64,000 nucleotides of DNA, taken from positions 510,073 to 574,072 of the forward strand of contig NZ_JAHKQB010000029.1 of the NCBI RefSeq assembly GCF_018860625.1. The letters are read 5' to 3'. This document shows positions 1 through 9,395 of this stretch, one piece after another. Within the stretch, counting starts at the first letter, position 1. Every line of letters begins with the position of its first letter. The notes below the pieces were generated by a model. It was not told where the DNA came from. It worked only from the letters and a program-made list of their open reading frames with translations, and did no database searches. This stretch comes from Paracoccus sp. C2R09. GTDB lineage: Bacteria; Pseudomonadota; Alphaproteobacteria; Rhodobacterales; Rhodobacteraceae. A program made the translations under genes and the position numbers.

Positions 1-601
1 TCCCGGCATAGCAGTCGGCCTGCAGCTCGGCCCGGACCGAGATCTCGTTCGCGCGGGTTTCGGATTGCTGCTGACGGGCACGGTTCACCGCGCCCAGCAC
101 GCCGGTCAGGTTCTGCACATGGTGCCCGACCTCGTGCGCAACGACATAGGCTGCGGCGAAATCGCCCCCGGCGCCCATGCGTTCGGCCATCATGTCGAAG
201 AAATCCGTATCCAGATAGATCTTCTGATCGCCCGGGCAATAGAACGGCCCCATGGCCGAGGACGCGCCCCCGCAGGCCGACTGGACCGCCCCGCGGAACA
301 GCACCAGCGAAGGATCCACATATTGGCGCTGCGCCTGCGCGGGCAGCGTGTCGGCCCAGATCTCCTCGGTATCGGCCAGGACCACCGAAACGAACTGCCC
401 CCATTCCTCGTCGCGCTGCGACAGCGGTGCGCTGCTGCCCTGGCTGCCGCCGTTCAGAAGCGGGCTGACATCGATGTTGAAGAAATAGCCGATCGCCAGC
501 ACGATCAGCACGCCCCCCGCCCCGAGCCCGCCGATCCTTGCGCCGCCCGAACTGCGCCTGTCCTCGATATTGCCGCTTCCGCGGCGTCCGCGCCATTTCA
601 T
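1..601 (-). CDS. Neutral zinc metallopeptidase (YpfJ/KPN_02809 family), C-terminus cut by window edge
   Basis: Reading leftward from 601, the protein begins MKWRGRRGSGNIEDRR, the typical opening of this family. A single membrane anchor follows (about residues 26-42, GAGGVLIVLAIGYFF). The extracytoplasmic part carries the zinc-protease motif HEVGHHVQ, then ELQADCYAG just before the window ends, so the third metal ligand and C-terminus may lie outside. An in-frame ATG 15 bases upstream (616) is possible, but the family start favours 601. The gene is divergent from the YqaA-like gene. Physiological substrate of the family is unknown; it is annotated as a putative neutral zinc metallopeptidase. 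Family call is strong; function is not known. Confidence 0.9.
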   Translation of the reverse strand, partial: MKWRGRRGSGNIEDRRSSGGARIGGLGAGGVLIVLAIGYFFNIDVSPLLNGGSQGSSAPLSQRDEEWGQFVSVVLADTEEIWADTLPAQAQRQYVDPSLVLFRGAVQSACGGASSAMGPFYCPGDQKIYLDTDFFDMMAERMGAGGDFAAAYVVAHEVGHHVQNLTGVLGAVNRARQQQSETRANEISVRAELQADCYAG

Positions 602-723
602 CGACCACCCCTGCATCTGCCGATCGTTCGCCACCATCACAGCCTTGCGACATACGTGCAAGATGCTTGACCTGAGCGGCCTCAATCTGGATGCAGGACG
701 CAAAAGTTACGAGGGACGTTTTC

Positions 724-1302
724 ATGCTGCGCAGGCTTTACGACTGGACCATGGGGCTTGCGGGCCACAAGAACGCGGATACCGCGCTTTTCGCGGTCAG
801 CTTCATCGAAAGCTCGATCTTTCCGATCCCGCCCGACGTGCTGATGATCCCCATGGTGCTGGCGCGCCGCGCACGGGCCTGGGTGATCGCGGCAATCGCC
901 ACCTGCGGATCGGTCGCGGGCGCGCTGCTGGGCTACTGGATCGGGGCGCTGCTGATGGACAGCGTTGGCCAATGGGTGCTGACGCTTTACGGCAAGCAGC
1001 ACGCCTATGACACGCTGGCCGCGCAATTCGCGGCGCATGGGGGCTGGGCGGTCCTGTTCGCGGCGCTGACGCCCTTCCCGTTCAAGGTGATCACCATCTT
1101 CTCGGGGGCGGTCGGCTTCTCGTTGCCGCTGTTCATCCTGACATCGGTCCTGGGGCGCGCGGGGCGGTTCTTCATCGTGGCGGGGCTTCTCTATCGCTTC
1201 GGGCCGCCGATCCGCGATTTCATCGAACGCAGGCTGGGCCTCGTCTTCACCATCTTCATGATCTGCCTGATCGGCGGGTTCGCAGCACTGAGGTTCATGT
1301 GA
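724..1302 (+). CDS. YqaA/DedA-like integral membrane protein (VTT domain)
   Basis: A 192-residue hydrophobic protein. Near the N-terminus is FIESSIFPIPPDVLMIP, the YqaA/DedA-type motif with acidic and proline residues in a re-entrant loop, followed by four or so membrane segments ending GGFAALRFM. DedA/VTT proteins act in lipid scrambling or membrane homeostasis; which role applies here is inference. An in-frame ATG lies at 691, but ATG 724 has a GAGGGA ribosome site seven bases upstream and starts where the family does. The last codons overlap the GTG of the DsbB-type gene by four bases, so the two are probably translationally coupled. Confidence 0.85.
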   Translation: MLRRLYDWTMGLAGHKNADTALFAVSFIESSIFPIPPDVLMIPMVLARRARAWVIAAIATCGSVAGALLGYWIGALLMDSVGQWVLTLYGKQHAYDTLAAQFAAHGGWAVLFAALTPFPFKVITIFSGAVGFSLPLFILTSVLGRAGRFFIVAGLLYRFGPPIRDFIERRLGLVFTIFMICLIGGFAALRFM

Positions 1303-1775
1303 CCGGATATCGTCTTTCCCTGTTCGCCGCCGCCGGTTCGGCCTTCCTTCTGATCGCGGCGCTGACCTTCCAGGCCGCAGGCTATGCCCCGTGCGAGCTG
1401 TGCATCCTGCAGCGCTGGCCCCATCTGGCGGCCATCGTCATCGGCGGGCTGGTCTGGCTGACCGGCCGCGTCCGGGCGCTGGCGATCCTTGGCATGATCG
1501 CCGCAGGCGCCGCGATGGGCTTCGCGATCTTCCATGTCGGGGTGGAAATGCAGCTGTGGGACGGCCCGCAGCACTGTTCGGGCGGCGTGGGCGATTTTGC
1601 CCGCATGTCCACGCAGGATTTGATGGCACGCCTGCAGGACGCCCCCGTCACCCGCTGCGACGAGGTCGCCTGGAGCATGTTCGGTGTGTCCATGGCCGGC
1701 TGGAACGCCGTCTTCTCGGCCGGGCTGGCCGCGATCTGGGCAATGGCCGCGGTCAGGGCGGGTCGGGGGCGCTGA
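1299..1775 (+). CDS. Disulfide bond formation protein B (DsbB family)
   Basis: A 158-residue four-helix inner-membrane protein. The first periplasmic loop carries C32-E-L-C35 (PCELCILQRWPH), the redox pair that passes electrons to quinone. The second loop carries C93 and C120, the pair that re-oxidises DsbA-type partners. Length fits the short alphaproteobacterial DsbB group. It starts with GTG overlapping the stop of the upstream YqaA-like gene. No dsbA-like gene is in the window. The cysteines support an active enzyme; the partner is inferred. Confidence 0.88.
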   Translation: MTGYRLSLFAAAGSAFLLIAALTFQAAGYAPCELCILQRWPHLAAIVIGGLVWLTGRVRALAILGMIAAGAAMGFAIFHVGVEMQLWDGPQHCSGGVGDFARMSTQDLMARLQDAPVTRCDEVAWSMFGVSMAGWNAVFSAGLAAIWAMAAVRAGRGR

Positions 1776-1800
1776 GAAGCCCCTGATTCCGCACGCGCGA

Positions 1801-1829
1801 TTGCCCCGCGCCGCGTGCTCGGCTATACG
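1801..1829 (+). promoter_or_regulatory. Probable sigma-70 promoter of gyrA
   Basis: TTGCCC at 1801-1806 and TATACG at 1824-1829 are separated by exactly 17 bases, a good housekeeping arrangement. It lies 30 bases before the gyrA GTG, in the gap after the dsbB-type gene. A GAGGA ribosome site sits at 1848-1852. Transcription start not shown. Confidence 0.5.
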
Positions 1830-1858
1830 GTAACTCGACTAGATCTTGAGGAAGACCC

Positions 1859-4630
1859 GTGGCCGACACCCCAGAAGACGATCTGCCCGAAACCCCTGAG
1901 AATGGCGAGGAAGGCGGGACCGAGACCCGCCTCGTGATGCATCACGACGGCCCCATGATCGACATCTCGTCCGAGATGCGCACGTCCTATCTGGACTATG
2001 CGATGTCGGTCATCGTCAGCCGCGCGATCCCGGATCTGCGCGACGGCCTGAAGCCGGTGCATCGCCGCATCCTCTATGCGATGAACGAGACCGGCAACAC
2101 CGCCGACAAGGCCTATCGCAAGTCGGCCCGTCCCGTGGGCGACGTGATGGGCAAATACCACCCCCATGGCGACAGCGCGATCTATGACGCGCTGGTGCGG
2201 ATGGCGCAGGACTTCTCGATGTCGCTGCCGCTGCTGGACGGCCAGGGGAACTTCGGTTCGATGGATGGCGATCCCCCCGCCGCCATGCGTTACACCGAGG
2301 TTCGCATGGACAAGCCTGCGAACTTCCTGCTGATGGATATCGACAAGGAAACCGTCGATTTCCAGGACAATTACGACGGCAAGGACCGCGAGCCAACGGT
2401 GCTGCCGGCGCGTTTCCCGAACATGCTGGTCAACGGCGCCGGCGGCATCGCGGTCGGCATGGCCACGAACATCCCGCCCCACAACCTGGGCGAGGTGATC
2501 GACGCCACGTTGGAGCTGATCGAGAACCCGGATCTGCCGACCGAACGCATCCTCGAACTGATCCCCGGCCCCGATTTTCCGACGGGCGGTCTGATCCTCG
2601 GGCGTTCGGGGTCGCGCAAGGCCTATCTCGAAGGGCGCGGCAGCGTCATCATCCGCGCCCGGCACCATATCGAGGAACCGCGCAAGGACCGCTACACCAT
2701 CGTCCTGGACGAGATCCCCTACCAGGTGAACAAGGCCAGCCTGATCGAGAAGATCGCCGAGCTTGCCAAGGAGAAGAAGGTCGAGGGCATCGCCTCGGTG
2801 CAGGACGAATCCGACCGCACCGGCATCCGCGTGGCCATCGACCTGAAGCGCGACGCCACGCCCGACGTGGTGCTGAACCAGCTGTTCCGCTTCACGCAGA
2901 TGCAGACCAGCTTCGGCTGCAACATGCTGGCGCTGAACGGCGGACGCCCCGAACAGCTGAAGCTGCGCGATTTCCTGACCCACTTCATCAGCTTCCGCGA
3001 GGAAGTCGTCGCCCGCCGCACGGCCTATGAACTGCGCCGCGCACGCGAACGCAGCCATGTGCTCTGCGGTCTGGCGGTCGCGGTCAGCAATGTCGACGAG
3101 GTCGTGGCCACCATCCGCAGCAGCGCCGACGCCGCCGCGGCGCGCCAGCGTCTGATGGAGCGTCGCTGGCCGGCGCATGACATCGTCGAATACCTGCGCC
3201 TGATCGACGATCCGCTGCACCCGGTGAACGACGACGGCACCTACAACCTGTCCGAGACGCAGGCCCGCGCCATCCTGGAGCTGCGCCTGCAGCGCCTGAC
3301 CCAGCTGGGCGTCAAGGAGGTCACGGACGAGCTGCAATCGCTGGCCGAGGCGATCCGCGAATTCCTGGCGATCCTTGCCTCGCGCGACCGGATCATGGGC
3401 ATCATCAGCGACGAGCTGCGCGAGGTGAAGGACCTCTTTGCCGTTCCGCGCCGCACCGAGATCACCGAGTGGTCCGGCGACATGATGGACGAGGACCTGA
3501 TCGAGCGCGAGGACATGGTCGTCACCATCACCTCGGGCGGGTATATAAAGCGCACCGCGCTGGCCGAATTCCGTGCGCAGCGCCGGGGCGGCAAGGGCCT
3601 GTCCAGCATGGCCACTAAGGAGGACGACGTCGTCACGACGCTGTTCGTGGCCAATACCCACACGGAACTGCTGTTCTTCACGACCGACGGCATGGTCTAT
3701 CGCATGAAGACCTGGCGCCTGCCGATCGGCGGACGCACCTCTCGTGGGAAGGCCATCGTCAACATCCTGCCGATCGACGGCGGCGTCAGCATCGCGGCGC
3801 TGATGCCCGTGGACGCCCCCGAGACCGAGTGGGAGAATTATCAGACGATCTTCGCCACCTCGCAGGGGGATGTTCGCCGGAACGCCCTGTCCGATTTCAC
3901 CAACGTGAAGTCGAACGGCAAGATCGCCATGAAGCTGCCCGAGGGCGTCAGCCTGATCGGCGTCCGCATGGCGACCGAGGATGACGACGTGATGCTGATG
4001 ACCGCCGCAGGGCGCGCCATTCGCTTCCCCACCACCGCCGTCCGCGTCTTCAAGGGCCGCGACAGCACCGGGGTCCGCGGCATCCGCCTGGCCGAGGGCG
4101 ACGAGGTCGTCAGCATGTCGGTCATCCGCCACTTCGAGGCCGAGCCTTCGGAACGCGTGGCCTATCTGAAGATGCGCCGCGCGGTCGCGGGTGCGCTGGA
4201 TGACGGCGCCGAGCCCGACGAGGACGAGGAAGCCGCGCCCGAGGGCCAGATCAGCCAGGAACGCTATGCCGAGATGTCGGCGGCCGAGGACATGATCCTG
4301 ACCATCACCGCCAAGGGTGCGGGCAAGATCAGCAGCAGCCACGACTATCCTGTCCGGGGCCGCGGCGGTCAGGGCGTGATGGGGATGGACAAGGCCATGC
4401 GCGGCGGCGCGCTGGTGGCCAGCTTCCCCGTCGACCCCGACGACCAGATCATGCTGGCCACCTCGACCGGGCAATCCATCCGGGTTCCGGTGGACGGGAT
4501 CAGTTTCCGGTCGCGCAGCGCCGGCGGCGTGCGGGTCTTCAACACGGCGCAGGGCGAATATGTCGTTTCTGTCGCAAGGGTTGCCGAACAGGGCGTCAAC
4601 GAAACCCTGACCGAGACATCCGAGGACTGA
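1859..4630 (+). CDS. gyrA: DNA gyrase subunit A
   Basis: A 923-residue type IIA topoisomerase subunit that breaks and rejoins DNA, acting with GyrB to add negative supercoils. Visible landmarks are the winged-helix region ([20 protein letters not shown]), the quinolone-determining stretch [10 protein letters not shown] with S106 and D110 (S83 and D87 in E. coli), and the catalytic tyrosine Y145 in AAMRYTEV. The GyrA box QRRGGKG begins the C-terminal beta-pinwheel and distinguishes it from ParC. Both resistance positions have the wild-type residues, so no quinolone-resistance change is seen there. The GTG start has a GAGGA site six bases upstream. A strong terminator follows. Loops around residues 790-815 are acidic, as is common in this order. 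Confidence 0.98.
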   Translation: MADTPEDDLPETPENGEEGGTETRLVMHHDGPMIDISSEMRTSYLDYAMSVIVSRAIPDLRDGLKPVHRRILYAMNETGNTADKAYRKSARPVGDVMGKYHPHGDSAIYDALVRMAQDFSMSLPLLDGQGNFGSMDGDPPAAMRYTEVRMDKPANFLLMDIDKETVDFQDNYDGKDREPTVLPARFPNMLVNGAGGIAVGMATNIPPHNLGEVIDATLELIENPDLPTERILELIPGPDFPTGGLILGRSGSRKAYLEGRGSVIIRARHHIEEPRKDRYTIVLDEIPYQVNKASLIEKIAELAKEKKVEGIASVQDESDRTGIRVAIDLKRDATPDVVLNQLFRFTQMQTSFGCNMLALNGGRPEQLKLRDFLTHFISFREEVVARRTAYELRRARERSHVLCGLAVAVSNVDEVVATIRSSADAAAARQRLMERRWPAHDIVEYLRLIDDPLHPVNDDGTYNLSETQARAILELRLQRLTQLGVKEVTDELQSLAEAIREFLAILASRDRIMGIISDELREVKDLFAVPRRTEITEWSGDMMDEDLIEREDMVVTITSGGYIKRTALAEFRAQRRGGKGLSSMATKEDDVVTTLFVANTHTELLFFTTDGMVYRMKTWRLPIGGRTSRGKAIVNILPIDGGVSIAALMPVDAPETEWENYQTIFATSQGDVRRNALSDFTNVKSNGKIAMKLPEGVSLIGVRMATEDDDVMLMTAAGRAIRFPTTAVRVFKGRDSTGVRGIRLAEGDEVVSMSVIRHFEAEPSERVAYLKMRRAVAGALDDGAEPDEDEEAAPEGQISQERYAEMSAAEDMILTITAKGAGKISSSHDYPVRGRGGQGVMGMDKAMRGGALVASFPVDPDDQIMLATSTGQSIRVPVDGISFRSRSAGGVRVFNTAQGEYVVSVARVAEQGVNETLTETSED

Positions 4631-4638
4631 CAACCTTG

Positions 4639-4668
4639 CCCGATCCCGCCCGCCGGGATCGGGTTTTT
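4639..4668 (+). terminator. Intrinsic terminator after gyrA
   Basis: A perfect 10-bp stem (4639-4648 with 4654-4663, arm CCCGATCCCG) with a 5-base loop is followed by five T at 4664-4668. It ends only six bases before the next ATG, so the AI-2E-type gene must have a promoter inside or just around the hairpin, or depend on read-through. Confidence 0.85.
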
Positions 4669-4674
4669 CAATGA

Positions 4675-5775
4675 ATGAGGACCGTATTGGATCATTCTAA
4701 CGAAACCGTCCTGCGCGAACGCCTGCAGACGGGTTTTCTTGGCCTCATCGCCTTTTCGCTGCTGCTGATCATGCTGGTGCAGGCGCGGTTCATCCTGATC
4801 TCGCTGGCCATCGCCATCATCCTCTTCTCGCTGACATCGGATGCGATCCACGCAATTTCGACCCGGTTGAAGGTCGCGAAATGGCTGGCCACGACACTGG
4901 CGCTGATCGGGATCGCGCTTGGGCTTTTGTGGGTATCGACCACGATCGTCGCCCAGGTGAACGAGATCGTCTATATCGCCATCACCTATGCCGAACAGGC
5001 GCAGGCCGCCCTGCCCGCCCTGACCGAACGCCTCGGGCCCGAGGCGCAGGAACGGATCATGACGGCGCTGACGAATTTCAACATCACCGGCTGGATCAGG
5101 TCGCTTGCCGGCCAGGCCTCGGGCATCCTGTCGGGCAGCGTCCTCGTGATCCTGTTCGTGGGTTTCATGTTCGCCGAACAGGTGTGGTTCCCCGTCAAGA
5201 TGGAGCGTCTGACGGGCGACGCGGAACGGGCCGTGCAGGCACGCCGCATCATCGCCTCGATCATGCATCGGGTGAACCGCTATCTGGTCGTCAAGACGGG
5301 CGTAAGCGCGGTGACCGCCGGCATCGTCTGGCTGATCTTCCGCACCGTCGGGCTGGAACTGGCGACGGCGGTCGCGATCCTGACCTTCATCCTGAACTTC
5401 GTCCCGTCCGTGGGGTCCATCGTGGCCACCGTCATCGCGATCATCCTGGCCTTCGTGCTGTCAGGGGACACCACGATCACGCTGGCCATCGCCATCCTGT
5501 GTTCCGCCACGCAATTCCTGATCGGGAACGTGCTGGACCCGATGCTGCTGGGTCAGACGCTGCGCCTGTCCAGCTTCGGCATCATCCTGTCGCTGGCCTT
5601 CTGGGGTGCGGTCTGGGGCGTGCCGGGCATGTTCCTTGCGGTGCCGATCATGGTCGCGCTGATGATCGTCTGCGCCCATATCCCCTGGCTACGATCGGTC
5701 GCGGTGCTTCTGTCGCGCGAAGGGCTGCCGGACGATGGCAGCGGGGACGAGGAACAGACCCTCGCCAAGGCATGA
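4675..5775 (+). CDS. AI-2E family transporter (PF01594 type)
   Basis: A 366-residue polytopic membrane protein. An N-terminal hydrophobic block (LIAFSLLLIMLVQARFILISLAIAIILF) is followed by a soluble helical segment and a C-terminal membrane block containing the family-typical stretch LNFVPSVGSI and GNVLDPMLLG. Members include autoinducer-2 exporters and Na+/H+ antiporters; the substrate cannot be read from sequence. ATG 4675 is used; TTG 4687, five bases after GAGGA, is an alternative start. It is flanked by terminators on both sides, so it is probably monocistronic. Confidence 0.85.
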   Translation: MRTVLDHSNETVLRERLQTGFLGLIAFSLLLIMLVQARFILISLAIAIILFSLTSDAIHAISTRLKVAKWLATTLALIGIALGLLWVSTTIVAQVNEIVYIAITYAEQAQAALPALTERLGPEAQERIMTALTNFNITGWIRSLAGQASGILSGSVLVILFVGFMFAEQVWFPVKMERLTGDAERAVQARRIIASIMHRVNRYLVVKTGVSAVTAGIVWLIFRTVGLELATAVAILTFILNFVPSVGSIVATVIAIILAFVLSGDTTITLAIAILCSATQFLIGNVLDPMLLGQTLRLSSFGIILSLAFWGAVWGVPGMFLAVPIMVALMIVCAHIPWLRSVAVLLSREGLPDDGSGDEEQTLAKA

Positions 5776-5776
5776 A

Positions 5777-5803
5777 AAAGGGCGCCCGATCAGGGCGCCC
5801 TTT
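5777..5803. terminator. Bidirectional terminator between convergent genes
   Basis: An 11-bp perfect stem (5777-5787 with 5793-5803, arm AAAGGGCGCCC, loop GATCA) has T-rich sequence on its right and A-rich sequence on its left. It therefore can serve both the AI-2E-type gene from the left and the MscS gene from the right. Confidence 0.85.
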
Positions 5804-5820
5804 CTTCTTTCCGGACGGGA

Positions 5821-8259
5821 TCAGCGGCCGTCGCCGTCCATGTCGTCGCTGTCGGGCAGCGACCGGGCGGTTTCCGACAAGGCCTCGCTCTTGACGGGGC
5901 CGGTCGGTGCCGGCGCGGCATCTTCGCCCTTCAGGGCTTCGGGATTGCGCAGCCAGATGTCGCGCTGCGCGAAGGGGATCTCGATCCCTTCCTCGGAGAA
6001 GCGCCGCACCACCTCGTGCAGCAGGTCCGAGGTGACGCCCAGTCCGGTCCCCACATCCGCCAGGATCGCGCGGATCTCGAAGTCGAGGGAATCCGCACCC
6101 AGACCGCGGAACAGGATCGAAGGGGCCGGGTCGATGCTGATCAGCGGGTGATCCTCGACCACCTCGCGCAGGATGGCCTCGACCTTGCGGGTGTCGGTGC
6201 CATAGGCCACGCCCACCGGCACGATGATGCGACCGACCTTGTTGTGGCGGGTCCAGTTCGTGACCGGCTGGCTGATCAGATCACTGTTCGGGACGATCAC
6301 CTCGGTCTTGTCGAAGGTCTCGACCTGGGTCGACCGGACCGAAATGCGCTTGACGATGCCCTGCTGGCCGCCCGCGCTGATCCAGTCGCCCACGCTGACC
6401 GGACGCTCGATCAGCAGGATGATGCCCGACACGAAGTTCGACACGATGTTCTGCAGACCGAAACCGATACCGACCGACAGTGCACCTGCGACGATGGCAA
6501 GCGAGCTGAGGTCGATCCCGGCCGAGGTGATGGCCAGGATGGCGGCCAGTACGATCCCGACATAGCCGAGACCCGACACGAGCGCGTTCTGCCCCCCCGG
6601 ATCCAGCTTGGTCTTCGGCAGGATCGAGTTGCGGAACGCCCCCTGCACGCCGCGCGTGATGAAGTAACCGATCAGGAAGACGATCAGGAAGGTCAGGATC
6701 GATCCGGGCGACAGCGTGATCCCGCCAAGCGAAATCCCCTCGCGGAAGGCGACCCAGTATTCGGCCAGCTCGTCGACCGACGCTCCCCAGATCACGAGGA
6801 ACAGCGGGATCGACATGATCACCAGCGCGAAGCCGATCAGCAGCGGGGCCAGGCCGTCGCGCGCACCTTCGGCACCACGCTGCAGCATATTGAACAGATC
6901 CGCGATGAAATCCTGCAGCAGGATCAGCAGCGCGATCAGCGCCAGCGAATAGAGCCACGGCCAGACCATCAGGTTGCCGAAATTCACGAAGCCCGCGGCG
7001 ACGGCGATCACCGCCAGCGGCGCCACGATCCGCGTCAGCGTCCCGGCCCATGCCACGATATAGTGGCGATAGGTCAGATCCTGTGCGCCCGCGTCGCGCG
7101 GAATGCGGCGCAGGATGTTGCCCAGGCGGAACATCACCAGCGCGGTGATGGTGACCAGCACCAGGTGCCAGACGCCCGCCCCGCTGTCCGAGAATTCGAC
7201 GGGAACGCGATCCACCTGAACCTCGCCCTGCTCGTAGAGCCCCGAAAGGGGCAGCACGGCGCGCGACAGGATGTATTGCAGCGCCATCAGCGCGGCCAGG
7301 GCGTTGACCCAACGGCCTGCGCGGTGGCGCGCCTTCTCGGTCATCTGCAACGACGTATAGGCGATGGCTTGGCGCGGGAACATCGCGCGCGACAGCCAGA
7401 TGCCCCCGAACAGGATCACCGCGGCCACCGGCAGCGCGTTCAGGAAGGGCGTCGTCCAGTCGCCCGGCAGGCCGGTGGCCTGAATCGCGCTGATCCCCAG
7501 ATAGACGCCCAGCATCGGCAAGGCGATCTGCCCGAGCGAGACGACGAAGGCCAGCACGGCCCGCGAATAGGTCGTGGCGCGTGCAGACAGCCGCGACGGC
7601 AGGCTGCCGATCCAGTTCCGCCCAAGGGTCAGCAGCAGGACCGCCCCGAACAGGTACAACAGCACCTCGGCCAGGTTCGGACGCACGCTCTCCCACAGCC
7701 CGTCGGTCGAGTTGGCACCCGAAACCTCGTTGCCGACGCCTTCGATCAGATCCAGCCCGTCGGTCGCGGCCTTGCCCCAGCTTGCGGGCAGAAGGGGCGA
7801 CGGCGACTGCTTGGTCAGCTCCAGCGCGGCACGCTGGCGCGTGATCTCGTCGATGCGGGCGATCATCGCGCTGGCGCGGCTTGCGGCCTCGTTCGCGGCG
7901 ATGCGCGGGGCCTGGGCCTCGGACAGCTGCTCCTCGAGCTGGCTGCGGCGTTCGGCGACGCTGGCATCCTCGGTCTCGCCCTCGGCGGGGGCCTCGCCCA
8001 GGGTGTCGATCTGGTTCTGGATCATCGAGATCTGGTCGCCGTTCACGTCCTCGGCGGCCAGCAGCGTGTCGCGCCAATCGACCAGTTCGGCACGCAGCGT
8101 CGCCAGATCGGCATTCGTCGCCTGCGGATTGCGGACCACCTCTTCGGCGGCCTGGGCGGTTTCGTTCCACTGGTCGTAATCCGGCAGTTGCTGTGCATAT
8201 GCCGGGACGACGCAGACAGTCATGATGGCCAGTAGGATGGTGGCCAAGAAATGTCGCAT
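5821..8259 (-). CDS. Large mechanosensitive channel, MscS superfamily with DUF3772-like periplasmic domain
   Basis: An 812-residue protein. A signal peptide (MRHFLATILLAIMTVCVVPAYA) leads a periplasmic coiled-coil region of about 200 residues, followed by roughly ten membrane segments. The MscS core near residues 600-780 has the pore-lining glycine/alanine helix (GALSVGIGFGLQNIVSNFVSG) and the beta domain (VGDWISAGGQQGIVKRISVRST). It resembles the large MscK/YbiO-type channels that release solutes on hypo-osmotic shock. The frame stays open to 8484 within cysK, but ATG 8259 starts the signal peptide and is only eight bases from the cysK stop, so the two are probably cotranscribed. It ends at the shared terminator. 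Confidence 0.9.
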   Translation of the reverse strand: MRHFLATILLAIMTVCVVPAYAQQLPDYDQWNETAQAAEEVVRNPQATNADLATLRAELVDWRDTLLAAEDVNGDQISMIQNQIDTLGEAPAEGETEDASVAERRSQLEEQLSEAQAPRIAANEAASRASAMIARIDEITRQRAALELTKQSPSPLLPASWGKAATDGLDLIEGVGNEVSGANSTDGLWESVRPNLAEVLLYLFGAVLLLTLGRNWIGSLPSRLSARATTYSRAVLAFVVSLGQIALPMLGVYLGISAIQATGLPGDWTTPFLNALPVAAVILFGGIWLSRAMFPRQAIAYTSLQMTEKARHRAGRWVNALAALMALQYILSRAVLPLSGLYEQGEVQVDRVPVEFSDSGAGVWHLVLVTITALVMFRLGNILRRIPRDAGAQDLTYRHYIVAWAGTLTRIVAPLAVIAVAAGFVNFGNLMVWPWLYSLALIALLILLQDFIADLFNMLQRGAEGARDGLAPLLIGFALVIMSIPLFLVIWGASVDELAEYWVAFREGISLGGITLSPGSILTFLIVFLIGYFITRGVQGAFRNSILPKTKLDPGGQNALVSGLGYVGIVLAAILAITSAGIDLSSLAIVAGALSVGIGFGLQNIVSNFVSGIILLIERPVSVGDWISAGGQQGIVKRISVRSTQVETFDKTEVIVPNSDLISQPVTNWTRHNKVGRIIVPVGVAYGTDTRKVEAILREVVEDHPLISIDPAPSILFRGLGADSLDFEIRAILADVGTGLGVTSDLLHEVVRRFSEEGIEIPFAQRDIWLRNPEALKGEDAAPAPTGPVKSEALSETARSLPDSDDMDGDGR

Positions 8260-8267
8260 GTCTTGCT

Positions 8268-9299
8268 TCAGCCTTCGAATACTTCGGGAAGATCGGGGGC
8301 GCCCTTTTCCAGCCACTCGGGGACCGGCAGCTCCTTGGCGCGCAGGAATTCGGGGTTGAACAGCTTCGTCTGGTAACGCGTGCCGTAATCGCAAAGGATG
8401 GTGACGATGGTATGGCCCGGACCCATCTCGCGGGCCATGCGGATCGCGCCCGCGACATTGATGCCGGACGATCCGCCAAGGCACAGCCCCTCGTCCTTCA
8501 GCAGGTCGAAGACCACGGGCAGCGCCTCGTCATCGGGGATGCGCCAACTGTAATCGGGGGTGAACCCTTCGAGATTGGCGGTGATCCGCCCCTGCCCGAT
8601 ACCTTCGGTGATCGAGCTGCCGGGGCTCGCGAATTCGCCGGTGGTATAGAAGGAATGGAGGGCCGCACCCTCGGGGTCCGCCAGGCCGATCTTGACGCCC
8701 TTGGGCTGCAGCGCCTCGGCCACGCCGGCCAGCGTTCCGCCGGACCCCACCGCGCAGATGAAGCCGTCGACCTTGCCCGCGGTCTGTTCCCAGATCTCGG
8801 GGCCGGTCGTTTCCACATGGGCCATGCGGTTGGCGGTATTGTCGAACTGGTTCGCCCAGATCGCGCCATTCGGTTCGGTCTTGGCCAGCTCCTCGGCCAG
8901 GCGGCCAGAATAGCGGACATAGTTGTTCGGGTTCTTGTAAGGCGCTGCCGGAACCTCGACCAGGGTGGCCCCCGCCAGGCGAAGCATGTCCTTCTTCTCC
9001 TGGCTCTGGGTTTCGGGGATGACGATCACGCTGCGGAACCCCATCGAGGCACCGACCAGCGCAAGGCCGATCCCGGTATTGCCGGCGGTGCCTTCGACGA
9101 TGGTGCCGCCGGGGCGCAGCTGCCCCCGCGCGATCGCATCCTTGATGATGAACAGCGCGGCGCGATCCTTGACGGACTGGCCGGGATTCATGAACTCGGC
9201 CTTGCCGAGGATTTCGCAGCCGGTTTCCTCGCTGGCACGCCGAAGGCGGATCAACGGGGTGTTGCCGATCGCCTCGGCAAGGTCAGAGCAGATACGCAT
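8268..9299 (-). CDS. cysK: Cysteine synthase (O-acetylserine sulfhydrylase family, PLP)
   Basis: A 343-residue fold-type II PLP enzyme that makes cysteine from O-acetylserine and sulfide. The PLP lysine is K44 in NPGQSVKDRAA, the substrate loop is GTAGNTG at 70-76 (GTSGNTG in classical CysK), and the phosphate loop is GSGGT. ATG 9299 is chosen because MRICSDLAEAIGNTPLIRL aligns with the family; the open frame upstream is intergenic. It lies just downstream of trgB and upstream of the mscS-type gene. A trgB-cysK linkage is described for the tellurite-resistance locus of Rhodobacter sphaeroides. The A72 variant is also seen in related cysteine synthases, so the precise sulfur donor is less certain. 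Confidence 0.88.
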   Translation of the reverse strand: MRICSDLAEAIGNTPLIRLRRASEETGCEILGKAEFMNPGQSVKDRAALFIIKDAIARGQLRPGGTIVEGTAGNTGIGLALVGASMGFRSVIVIPETQSQEKKDMLRLAGATLVEVPAAPYKNPNNYVRYSGRLAEELAKTEPNGAIWANQFDNTANRMAHVETTGPEIWEQTAGKVDGFICAVGSGGTLAGVAEALQPKGVKIGLADPEGAALHSFYTTGEFASPGSSITEGIGQGRITANLEGFTPDYSWRIPDDEALPVVFDLLKDEGLCLGGSSGINVAGAIRMAREMGPGHTIVTILCDYGTRYQTKLFNPEFLRAKELPVPEWLEKGAPDLPEVFEG

Positions 9300-9395
9300 G
9301 GCGGTACAGCATCCCTTCGTGATTGTTCGACATTTCGTTCCTAAACATGCGCGGCACGAAGGGGCAAGGTCGCCGCCGGCCATTGGCCGAACGGT

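Noticed and set aside
1859..4630. parC (topoisomerase IV subunit A) instead of gyrA
   Set aside because: The QRRGGKG GyrA box and length of 923 residues fit gyrase.
1823..4633. 936-codon open frame on the minus strand
   Set aside because: It is antisense to gyrA; low-complexity His/Asp/Gly-rich translation with no domain. High GC keeps the opposite strand open.
6016..8235. 739-codon frame on the plus strand
   Set aside because: Shadow of the MscS gene; Arg/Gln/Asp-rich translation without any protein-like pattern.
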